Positions 1 to 5,773 of a stretch of DNA of 12,973 nucleotides are shown piece by piece. The stretch comes from JACQHJ01 sp038063075. GTDB lineage: Bacteria; Patescibacteriota; Microgenomatia; Levybacterales; UBA12049. Under the pieces are notes generated by a model that was given only the letters and a program-made list of their open reading frames with translations, ran no database searches and was not told the DNA's origin. A program made the position numbers and the translations under genes. Within the stretch, counting starts at the first letter, position 1; each line of letters opens with the position of its first letter. Location: NCBI GenBank assembly GCA_038063075.1, contig JBBTVW010000022.1, forward strand, positions 1 to 12,973, in the 5' to 3' direction.

Positions 1-4
1 AAAA

Positions 5-610
5 ATGTCTAAAGCAAAAAGGAAATCTTCTCGCTCTTCTAAGAAGAAAATAATAATCAAAAAATCTTTTTTTAAAAATCCTTTATTTAATAAAATAATT
101 GCCGTAGTTTTAATAATTATTGCTTTACTTATTCTTACCTGGAAATTTCCAGTAGCAAAACCAGTTGATAAAAATCCTATTGTTATAAACTCAAAATTAC
201 TTAAGTCAGAGAATGTTAAAAATATTCCAGTAAGAATTATTATTCCTAAAAATAATATTGATTTAAAAGTAACTCCTTCAAAAATAGTAAATGGATATTG
301 GGAAACATCAGATGTAAGCGCATCCTATGGTTTAGGTAGCGGCAATCCACAGAGTAAGTCAAATACTGTTATTTTTGCTCATGCAAGGGAAGGATTATTT
401 TACAATTTAAAAGATGTAAAAATAGGTGAAACAATTTATGTTTTTAGTAAAGATAAATGGTTTAGATATAAAGTAAATAAAATTAAAACTGTATTGCCTA
501 ACCAAATTGAAGTAATTAGCCCAACTAAAAATGAAGTCTTAACACTTTATACCTGTTCTGGATTTTATGATGAAAAAAGACTTATTGTTAGTGCAATTCC
601 ACAAGAATAA
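5..610 (+). CDS. Membrane-anchored sortase (class D/E-like)
   Basis: Probable cysteine transpeptidase acting on the outer face of the membrane to join secreted proteins to an envelope acceptor. The 201-residue protein has a very basic N-terminus (residues 1-30), one membrane segment (about 31-46) and a C-terminal sortase domain (about 72-200). The catalytic triad is visible: His126 in VIFAHAREG, Cys184 in TLYTC (family TLxTC), and Arg192 in EKRLIV. Length fits single-domain sortases. The start is the first ATG of the window; upstream sequence is missing, so its RBS cannot be judged. The gene lies at the head of a run of surface-protein genes. No LPxTG-like signal is seen in the neighbouring secreted proteins, so its substrate is unknown. 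Family assignment is firm; the class is less certain. Confidence 0.9.
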   Translation: MSKAKRKSSRSSKKKIIIKKSFFKNPLFNKIIAVVLIIIALLILTWKFPVAKPVDKNPIVINSKLLKSENVKNIPVRIIIPKNNIDLKVTPSKIVNGYWETSDVSASYGLGSGNPQSKSNTVIFAHAREGLFYNLKDVKIGETIYVFSKDKWFRYKVNKIKTVLPNQIEVISPTKNEVLTLYTCSGFYDEKRLIVSAIPQE

Positions 611-613
611 AAT

Positions 614-642
614 TTGACAAATAAAATTGATAAGCGTACAAA
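614..642 (+). promoter_or_regulatory. Sigma-70-type promoter for the secreted protein at 649
   Basis: TTGACA at 614-619, a 17-base spacer, then TACAAA at 637-642. Only six bases separate the -10 from the ATG at 649, so the transcript should start at or within a few bases of the start codon. No Shine-Dalgarno is present, which fits a leaderless mRNA. Confidence 0.55.
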
Positions 643-648
643 AATAAT

Positions 649-1059
649 ATGAGAAAAGAATCTAGTATGTATTTTCTTTTAGGATTAATATTATTTTTTC
701 TCTTTTCTCGTCCTACTTATGCTCAAGATATTACAATAGGAAATTCTTCCTCATATTCAAATATTGAAACAAATATACAAGGAGAAGGAAATGTTAAGAC
801 ACATATAGAAGTGGATGTAAACGGTGAAAAAAAAGTGCTAGATGCAAATAAACCTGGTATTTATGAATTTAATGTTAATTTAGATACAAAGACTAATGAT
901 GATTTAAAAGCTACAACAAAATATTCTTCTCCATCAAGCAGGATAGATGATAATAATAAAAAAATACAATTAACAGAAAAAGAAGAAAAATACTCCTTAG
1001 CTCAAATTGTTTTAAAAAATATAATTAATTTTATAAAAAGAATATTTAATAATTTATAA
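649..1059 (+). CDS. Small Sec-secreted protein of unknown function
   Basis: I do not recognise a named family. The 136-residue protein has a signal peptide (hydrophobic core about 8-20, likely cleavage after Ala25 in PTYAQD). A polar Asn/Thr/Ser-rich domain follows (27-80) with beta-like alternation around HIEVDVNGEKKVLD, then a charged linker (81-113). The C-terminus is a basic amphipathic or hydrophobic helix (about 115-136, LAQIVLKNIINFIKRIF) that could lie on the membrane. There is no LPxTG-type sorting signal. The start at 649 is preferred over Met7 because the promoter -10 lies six bases upstream. It sits 38 bases after the sortase but has its own promoter. A role at the cell surface is inferred only from secretion and context. 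Confidence 0.75.
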   Translation: MRKESSMYFLLGLILFFLFSRPTYAQDITIGNSSSYSNIETNIQGEGNVKTHIEVDVNGEKKVLDANKPGIYEFNVNLDTKTNDDLKATTKYSSPSSRIDDNNKKIQLTEKEEKYSLAQIVLKNIINFIKRIFNNL

Positions 1060-1150
1060 ATTGAAAAAAGGTGAGCAGGATAATAATTAGCAATATTTAG
1101 TTATAACTTTGAATTATTTATAGTTTGTACTTTGGTTTAATTTTGTAAAC

Positions 1151-1179
1151 TTGACAAAAATGTTTAAAAGGATTATATT
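1151..1179 (+). promoter_or_regulatory. Promoter for the DUF2292/YezD-like gene
   Basis: TTGACA (1151-1156), a 17-base spacer and TATATT (1174-1179) make a near-consensus promoter, predicting a start near 1186. The TTG of the -35 box could be misread as an in-frame start codon, which would add 21 spurious residues to the gene at 1214. Confidence 0.65.
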
Positions 1180-1193
1180 TGCATTCAAGAACT

Positions 1194-1213
1194 GCCCTAA
1201 AGGGCTTTTTTTT
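1194..1213 (+). terminator. Short GCCC-TAAA-GGGC hairpin with T8, abutting a start codon
   Basis: GCCC (1194-1197), loop TAAA, GGGC (1202-1205), followed by eight T residues and then ATG at 1214. It has the form of a minimal intrinsic terminator for upstream transcription. It also lies inside the predicted leader of the gene at 1214, so it may instead attenuate or shape translation of that gene. The AAAGGG at 1199-1204 could act as a weak Shine-Dalgarno held in the hairpin. The stem is only four to five base pairs. Confidence 0.4.
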
Positions 1214-1378
1214 ATGGCAAATAAGTATTCTACGAAAGCAATATCAGAAAAATTAAAAGAAGAAATATTATCTTCAATTCAGGGAATAAGAGGTTGGGGA
1301 AGTGTTGAGATCTTCATTCAAGATTTTAAAGTTACACAAATAACAGAAAAAAATATAAAAAAAACAGATTGCACCTAA
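1214..1378 (+). CDS. DUF2292 / YezD-like small protein
   Basis: A 54-residue cytoplasmic protein. Residues 16-44 (EEILSSIQGIRGWGSVEIFI followed by QDFKVTQIT) match the DUF2292/YezD pattern as I remember it: a short helix, then GSVxIxIQDxxVxQI forming a small beta sheet, then a charged tail. The family is widespread in bacteria and its biochemical role is not settled; some members sit beside sulfur-assimilation genes, but no such neighbour is present here. The start at 1214 is chosen because the promoter at 1151-1179 would start RNA near 1186, downstream of the alternative in-frame TTG at 1151. The gene stands alone between its own promoter and a further promoter/terminator pair. Confidence 0.65.
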   Translation: MANKYSTKAISEKLKEEILSSIQGIRGWGSVEIFIQDFKVTQITEKNIKKTDCT

Positions 1379-1396
1379 TAGATATGGAATGATATC

Positions 1397-1423
1397 TTGA
1401 CAAGGATTGGTGGGTGGTATAAA
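1397..1423 (+). promoter_or_regulatory. Candidate promoter for a short RNA
   Basis: TTGACA at 1397-1402 and TATAAA at 1418-1423 with a 15-base spacer, slightly shorter than optimal. Transcription would begin near 1430. Confidence 0.4.
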
Positions 1424-1429
1424 AATAAG

Positions 1430-1489
1430 TTACAAAAATTACTTGCTGACCGTAAACGGAGGCGCCTTAAATTATAAGGTGCCTTTTTT
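1430..1489 (+). ncRNA. Candidate ~60-nt small RNA or short leader
   Basis: A stretch with no sensible ORF lies between a plausible promoter (1397-1423) and a strong intrinsic terminator (1461-1489). It holds a small CCG-TAAA-CGG hairpin (1450-1459) just before the terminator stem. It could be a free-standing small RNA, an attenuated leader for the gene at 1677, or simply the 3' end of the DUF2292 transcript with a chance promoter. I do not recognise any known riboswitch class in it. Confidence 0.35.
1461..1489 (+). terminator. Intrinsic terminator
   Basis: A nine-base-pair stem, GGCGCCTTA (1461-1469) against TAAGGTGCC (1475-1483) with one G-T wobble and a five-base loop, followed by six T residues (1484-1489). 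It is the clearest terminator in the window and separates the DUF2292 region from the surface-repeat genes. Confidence 0.8.
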
Positions 1490-1607
1490 AATTATTAATG
1501 ACGAATAACGTAAGTAAAACTTTTTTAACAATATTATTATTGTTTAGCTTTGTAAGCAATCTTATGAAAGCTTTTATATTTAGCTTAAAATCTAAATCCT
1601 CAAAACT

Positions 1608-1666
1608 CTCCTTTTTTAGAAATCAATCATTAAGTTTTATGATTGATAATCTTTAAAAAAAAGGAG
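1608..1666 (+). promoter_or_regulatory. Shine-Dalgarno-sequestering hairpin
   Basis: Three stacked stems: 1608-1617 pairs perfectly with 1657-1666 (10 bp, including GGAG of the ribosome site), AGA 1618-1620 with TCT 1650-1652, and ATCAATCAT 1622-1630 with ATGATTGAT 1639-1647 (9 bp, 8-base loop). The AT-rich outer stem would hide the ribosome site when folded. It may act as a translational switch such as an RNA thermometer; the trigger is unknown. Confidence 0.55.
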
Positions 1667-1670
1667 GTGA
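1661..1670 (+). promoter_or_regulatory. Full-length Shine-Dalgarno (AAGGAGGTGA)
   Basis: Ten bases complementary to the standard 16S 3' end, placed six bases before the ATG at 1677. It is by far the strongest ribosome site in the window, where most genes show none, and suggests potentially high translation of the 167-residue secreted protein. It also fixes the start codon. Confidence 0.9.
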
Positions 1671-1676
1671 AATATA

Positions 1677-2180
1677 ATGGATTTTAAAAAAATAGCAGTT
1701 ACAGGAGCAGCGGCAGCATTATTGCTTTCTTCTGCAATCCCTGCATTAGCCTCCAATCGTCATGAAAGAGATAGGGGAGGGGTAGACATTGAAGTTGATA
1801 ACCATGCAACTGTTAGAAACAATGTTTTAACTCTTTCTAATACTGGATTTAACGAAATTGGTGGAGGTAATCATGAAAGACATCACAATAACCGTGGTGG
1901 ATCTATAAATACAGGTGATGCATTGGCACAAACCAACGTTCTCAATGATGTAAATTATACAAACGTTGATCTTTGTGGATGCTTAGCTTCTAGGCATGGA
2001 TCAAGAGTAGAAATAGATGTTGATAACCACGCAAATGTTACAAACAATGTTGCAACAGTTGCAAATACTGGTTTCAACTATGCAGGTTCTGGAAGAATCA
2101 GAACGGGTGACGCTGGAGCAGTTTCTTTGGTACAAAACCTAGTCAATACCACAATTATTGGTGGTGGAAGTGAGGATTAA
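1677..2180 (+). CDS. Secreted two-repeat Asn/Gly-rich surface protein
   Basis: A 167-residue exported protein. It has a signal peptide (positive KK, hydrophobic 6-24, cleavage likely after Ala25 in PALAS) and then two homologous repeats, about 36-99 and 111-164. Each has the pattern V(D/E)I(E/D)VDNHAxVxNN, then (S/A)NTGFN, then a Gly-rich turn, (I/R)xTGDA and a closing N-x-x-N ladder. A Cys-Gly-Cys (100-102) lies between the repeats and His/Arg-rich inserts occur at 27-33 and 65-73. There is no membrane anchor or sorting signal. Such regularly spaced Asn/Thr/Gly ladders are typical of beta-solenoid or amyloid-like surface proteins; that fold is inferred, not shown. The strong SD suggests an abundant product. 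It precedes the 752-residue protein with the same repeat pattern, so the two probably act together. Confidence 0.8.
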   Translation: MDFKKIAVTGAAAALLLSSAIPALASNRHERDRGGVDIEVDNHATVRNNVLTLSNTGFNEIGGGNHERHHNNRGGSINTGDALAQTNVLNDVNYTNVDLCGCLASRHGSRVEIDVDNHANVTNNVATVANTGFNYAGSGRIRTGDAGAVSLVQNLVNTTIIGGGSED

Positions 2181-2186
2181 TCCTCA
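2171..2186 (+). repeat. 16-bp perfect palindrome over the stop codon
   Basis: TGAGGATT followed by AATCCTCA, a perfect palindrome spanning the TAA at 2178-2180. As RNA it would form a six-base-pair stem with a TTAA loop. It could help define the 3' end of the upstream message together with the larger hairpin at 2198-2242. Confidence 0.6.
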
Positions 2187-2197
2187 TAATGTCTTTT

Positions 2198-2242
2198 GTC
2201 CTTGGGGAGAGCGGTCAAAACTTTAGGGCTCTCCCCCGGGAC
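2198..2242 (+). terminator. GC-rich intergenic hairpin without a T tract
   Basis: GGGGAGAGC (2204-2212) pairs perfectly with GCTCTCCCC (2228-2236), and GTCC (2198-2201) with GGAC (2239-2242) across a 2x2 internal loop, giving about 13 bp. It is followed by A-rich sequence rather than T residues, so it is not a standard intrinsic terminator. It is better read as an RNA stability or processing element, or a partial terminator, between two co-oriented surface genes. Confidence 0.5.
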
Positions 2243-2270
2243 TTAAGAAAATAAAAATTAGATTATAAAT

Positions 2271-4529
2271 ATGGCAGGAAAATTAAAACAATACATAGCA
2301 TTATTATTAATTGTATTTTTAATACTGCATTTATCCATGTTTCCTATGGTTACTTTTGCTGATGAAGTAACACCTACTTCAGTAATTGAGCAAACGCAGG
2401 AATCAGTAGTGGATACGACTACAACTGTTGATAATAGTGTGTCAGAAAATAATAATATAGAGTCCTCATCAAATACTGGAGATAATACTGTTAATCCAAC
2501 TCCAACCTTAACTTTAACACCAACTCCAGTACCTATAGACGATTTGGTTGTTTCAGAACCTTCAATAACGCCTCCAGAAAGTTTGCCAAACCAACAAGTG
2601 GGAAATAATTTAGAGGCAGATGTAACTTCTACTCCAACAAATGAAAACGCAAATTCTGTAACCATAGATAATATTTCAAATACATCCAATAATATAACTT
2701 CAGAAGGGAATAGTGGAGAGAATCAAATTGCAACAACTTCTGCAGAAAAAAACATAATACAAGAAGAAGTATTAGTAAATCAGGATAATTCTTGTGGGGT
2801 CAAAGAATCTAGTGGAGGAAGTATTAGTACAGGAAATGCAGTATCAGAAACAACAATAGATAATTCTTTAAACACAAACTCTATCAATTCTCAGGCGGTT
2901 TATCAAACAATAAATATTTTTGTTGATGCAAATGGAAATCTTAACTTATCAGACCCATTTGTAATTGCATCAAGCATGATTCCTAAATACCCTAATGATG
3001 AAGTTATAAATGTAGCTTTTACAAATGTTAATAATTATGCTTATCTTTCAAATAATATAGTTTCTTATGTCAATAGTGGAAATAATACAATTAATGGAAA
3101 TGGAAGTGATCAGGCGATTATAAATACTGGTGATTCATATTCTATAGTTTCTCTTTTAAATAAAGTAAATTTTACAGTAGTGAATTCTGTTATGCATATA
3201 GTATCAATTAATATTTTTGGAAAACTAAATGGAGACATAATTTTGCCAGATATTAATTCAACGAGTGCATCATGCGCTACCTGTGGAATATCACTTGTTG
3301 CCTCAAACAGTGCAACAGTTGTAAACGATATTGATTCAAAAGCTAATAGTGGACAAAATACTATTAATGGAAGCGGTAGTATTGTAAGCGGTAAGGCAGG
3401 ATCAGTTGTAAATAATCTAAATTTAATTAATACCAATTTTGTAAGTACAACAATTTCTGCTTTATACATTAATTTAATAGGGAGTTGGATAGGAGATTTT
3501 ATTGGTTGGGGTGGATTTGATCCACAAACAGGAGGTGCTGCATTAACATTTTATTCGACAGGACCTTTAGTAAATAATGGATTTATTGGTTGTTCAACTT
3601 GTGCTACTGGTAATGTAAGTATCTATAACAGTGCATACGTTGAAAATAATATTTCTTCTTTGGCAAATAGCGGAGGTAATATTATAAATGGAAATGGAAA
3701 TATTAATACTGGAAATACATTTAGTACAGTATCTTTAATAAATTTTGTTAATGCTAATTTTATAAATTCAGTAGGTTTTTTTGGATTTCTAAATATTTTT
3801 GGCGAGTTTGAAGGAAATATTGGAGGAAAAAATGAATTTGATCAATTAAATCAAAAAGAGGAAAAACAAATAACAGTGGAAGAAGCAATAGAAAAAACAC
3901 AAGAAACATTTGAAGAGGTTACAAGTCAAAAGCAAGAAGAAGGTGGAATGTTAAGTATTGCCCAAAGCAATAATGTAGGACAATTTGTATATCCTGGGGA
4001 TACGGTAACATTTTTTATAAAAGTTAAAAATACTGGAAAAGGTAAAGTATATGGAGCAAAATTAAATCTCTTTTTGGTTAAAGACGGGGAATCTAGGGGT
4101 GGAGGAGTATTTAATATTGGGGATATTGAAGCGGGCAAGTCTTATAAAATAACTACTGGATTAGTTCTTTCTAAAAGTGCTGAGCCGGGAGAATATATTG
4201 CTGTGGCTTTAGCAAAAGGAAATATTGGTCCTGATAATAATGAGATTTCTACTCAAGCTCAAAGCTCTTTTAAGGTATTTGGTAATTATGCTTTGAGAAC
4301 TTTAAGTACGAATACCCAAAATCCACAGGCAGTCTTAGGATCAAAGATTGTAAATAAAGCAACAACAGCAAGTACAAGAGAGATGATGTATTTTGCACTT
4401 TTAATAATGGTAATTGCAGCTTATTTAACCCTTAGGGTATATAGAAAAAGAGAATATCTTGGTGAATTATTTGCTTTTGGTGTTCCTTTTAAGATTAGAT
4501 TAAATACTCTAAGAATGTTTCTTCTTTAA
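2271..4529 (+). CDS. Membrane-anchored surface protein with Asn-rich repeats
   Basis: A 752-residue exported protein. Order: signal peptide (about 7-30, cleavage near TFA-DE); low-complexity Ser/Thr/Asn stretch with a Pro/Thr linker (76-102); degenerate first repeat (about 129-225); three clearer repeats (about 252-322, 344-410, 451-517) following NxAxVxNNIxSxANSGxNxINGNG, INTGxxxSxVxLxNxVNxNF, then NIFGxxxGxI; a charged helical linker (525-557); a beta-sandwich CARDB/DUF11-like domain (about 560-671, with PGDTVTFFIKVKNTGKG); and one membrane helix (704-722) with a basic tail. Cysteine pairs C335/C338 and C441/C444 stand just before repeats three and four. The repeats resemble those of the gene at 1677. 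It is probably a stalked surface adhesin or fibre base. No SD or convincing promoter is seen, so it is likely co-transcribed with 1677. Confidence 0.8.
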   Translation: MAGKLKQYIALLLIVFLILHLSMFPMVTFADEVTPTSVIEQTQESVVDTTTTVDNSVSENNNIESSSNTGDNTVNPTPTLTLTPTPVPIDDLVVSEPSITPPESLPNQQVGNNLEADVTSTPTNENANSVTIDNISNTSNNITSEGNSGENQIATTSAEKNIIQEEVLVNQDNSCGVKESSGGSISTGNAVSETTIDNSLNTNSINSQAVYQTINIFVDANGNLNLSDPFVIASSMIPKYPNDEVINVAFTNVNNYAYLSNNIVSYVNSGNNTINGNGSDQAIINTGDSYSIVSLLNKVNFTVVNSVMHIVSINIFGKLNGDIILPDINSTSASCATCGISLVASNSATVVNDIDSKANSGQNTINGSGSIVSGKAGSVVNNLNLINTNFVSTTISALYINLIGSWIGDFIGWGGFDPQTGGAALTFYSTGPLVNNGFIGCSTCATGNVSIYNSAYVENNISSLANSGGNIINGNGNINTGNTFSTVSLINFVNANFINSVGFFGFLNIFGEFEGNIGGKNEFDQLNQKEEKQITVEEAIEKTQETFEEVTSQKQEEGGMLSIAQSNNVGQFVYPGDTVTFFIKVKNTGKGKVYGAKLNLFLVKDGESRGGGVFNIGDIEAGKSYKITTGLVLSKSAEPGEYIAVALAKGNIGPDNNEISTQAQSSFKVFGNYALRTLSTNTQNPQAVLGSKIVNKATTASTREMMYFALLIMVIAAYLTLRVYRKREYLGELFAFGVPFKIRLNTLRMFLL

Positions 4530-5773
4530 AAGAGGTTTGGAAACATAGTAGAAACTACATAGAAAACTGCTGTAAATGAAATTCCCATTAAGGTTAATAG
4601 TACTATTATATTCATAATCTTGTTATTAGCATATTCACCTAAGATTTTTCTATCATTTGATAATAGATATAAGAAGATAAATACTGGAATAAGAAGCACA
4701 GCATTAATAGCCTGAGAGACTACTAATATAGTAATTAGGGGTAGGAAAGGTGTAAGAACTAATAATCCTCCTAGAATAAGTGATATTGCAAATAAGGCAT
4801 AAAACTCTGGTGCTTGTTTAAACTTATAATTTAATCCTGATTCCATTCCAAAAGCCTCAGTGATAACATAAGAGGTGCTAATTGGAACAATTGCAGCTCC
4901 AAAAAGGGAAGCGTTTAAAAGTCCAAATGCAAAAAGTATTACTGCAAATTCTCCAAAGAAAGGTTTTAGGGCAATCGCAGCATCTTTTGCATCATTAATT
5001 TGTATTCCATGTGCAAATAGTGCTCCAGCTGTGGTAATAATGATGAAAAAGGCTATTAAATTAGTAATAAAGCTTCCAAGAAATACATCTCCTCTTTCAA
5101 TCTTTAAATCATCTTTTGTAAGTTTTTTATCGACGACATAGCCTTGTATAAAAAATTGTCCCCATGGTGTAATTGTTGTTCCAATGAGAGCCATAAGAGT
5201 TAGAATATATCCTTTATCAAATTCAATATGAGGCATAATAAGGCTTGAGAAAGCAGATCCCCAATCAGGTTTTAGGGTAAATGCTGAAATTGCATAAGCT
5301 ATAAAGAAAAAGGAAAAGAGAAGAAATATTCTTTCAAGTCTTTTAAAGCTTCCTTTTGTAACAAGTAAAAACATACCTATTACCGCAATAGGAACTGAAA
5401 TAAATTTAGAAACACCAAATATTTCAAAAGCAGCAGCAATTCCAGCAAATTCAGCTGCAATCGTACCTAAGTTTGCAATAAACAAAACTCCCATTACAAA
5501 AGCTGTCCATTTAATGCCAAACTTTTCTCTAATAAGTGAAGCAAGTCCTTTACCTGTTACTAGGCCCATTCTTGCGCCAATTTCTTGAGTAATTGAAAGA
5601 GCTAGGGTGGTAAGGAGCAAGACCCATAAAAGAGAATGTCCATATTGTGCTCCAGCTACTGAGTAGGTAGTAATGCCACCAGCATCGTTATCTGCTGAAG
5701 CAGCAATAATTCCTGGACCCATAATAGCCAGAATTGGTAATAGCGTGACAAATTTTCTTTTAAATAAGTTCAT
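4526..5773 (-). CDS. NRAMP-family divalent metal transporter, NRMT-like
   Basis: A 415-residue polytopic membrane protein with about eleven hydrophobic segments, importing divalent metal by proton- or ion-coupled or facilitated transport. The first helix carries GPGIIAASADNDAGG: the metal-binding Asp is kept (Asp30) but the usual D-P-G-N is D-A-G-G. In helix six the usual Met-Pro-His is Thr202-Pro203-Trp204. Loss of the soft Met ligand argues against a classic Mn/Fe transporter and fits the NRAMP-related magnesium transporter branch described from Clostridium and Eggerthella. The start overlaps the upstream sensor gene by 14 bases, with AAAGGA nine bases ahead of the ATG, so translation is probably coupled. 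Its stop shares bases 4526-4529 with the convergent surface-protein gene. The family is sure; Mg2+ as substrate is inferred. Confidence 0.87.
   Translation of the reverse strand: MNLFKRKFVTLLPILAIMGPGIIAASADNDAGGITTYSVAGAQYGHSLLWVLLLTTLALSITQEIGARMGLVTGKGLASLIREKFGIKWTAFVMGVLFIANLGTIAAEFAGIAAAFEIFGVSKFISVPIAVIGMFLLVTKGSFKRLERIFLLFSFFFIAYAISAFTLKPDWGSAFSSLIMPHIEFDKGYILTLMALIGTTITPWGQFFIQGYVVDKKLTKDDLKIERGDVFLGSFITNLIAFFIIITTAGALFAHGIQINDAKDAAIALKPFFGEFAVILFAFGLLNASLFGAAIVPISTSYVITEAFGMESGLNYKFKQAPEFYALFAISLILGGLLVLTPFLPLITILVVSQAINAVLLIPVFIFLYLLSNDRKILGEYANNKIMNIIVLLTLMGISFTAVFYVVSTMFPNLF

Larger units (their letters stand above)
1490..1676 (+). promoter_or_regulatory. Structured 5' leader of the secreted repeat protein
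   Basis: There is no ORF here. A weak promoter may lie at 1550-1580 (TTGTAA and TATATT, 19-base spacer). Downstream, 1606-1667 can fold into a long interrupted hairpin that includes the Shine-Dalgarno. An AT-rich seven-base-pair hairpin at 1527-1544 has no clear meaning. Confidence 0.4.

Noticed and set aside
2496..2575. Pro/Thr-rich repeat as a DNA tandem repeat or CRISPR
   Set aside because: It is coding low complexity (a Pro/Thr linker) with irregular units; no direct-repeat/spacer array exists anywhere in the window.
2258..2689. 143-residue open frame on the minus strand
   Set aside because: It lies antisense to the signal peptide and low-complexity start of the 752-residue protein; Val/Ser-rich composition reflects the Asn/Thr repeats on the other strand. 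No RBS or family match.
3110..3469. 119-residue minus-strand open frame
   Set aside because: Antisense to a repeat region of the surface protein, with no initiation signals.
4875..5141. 88-residue plus-strand open frame
   Set aside because: Antisense to conserved NRAMP sequence; chance frame.
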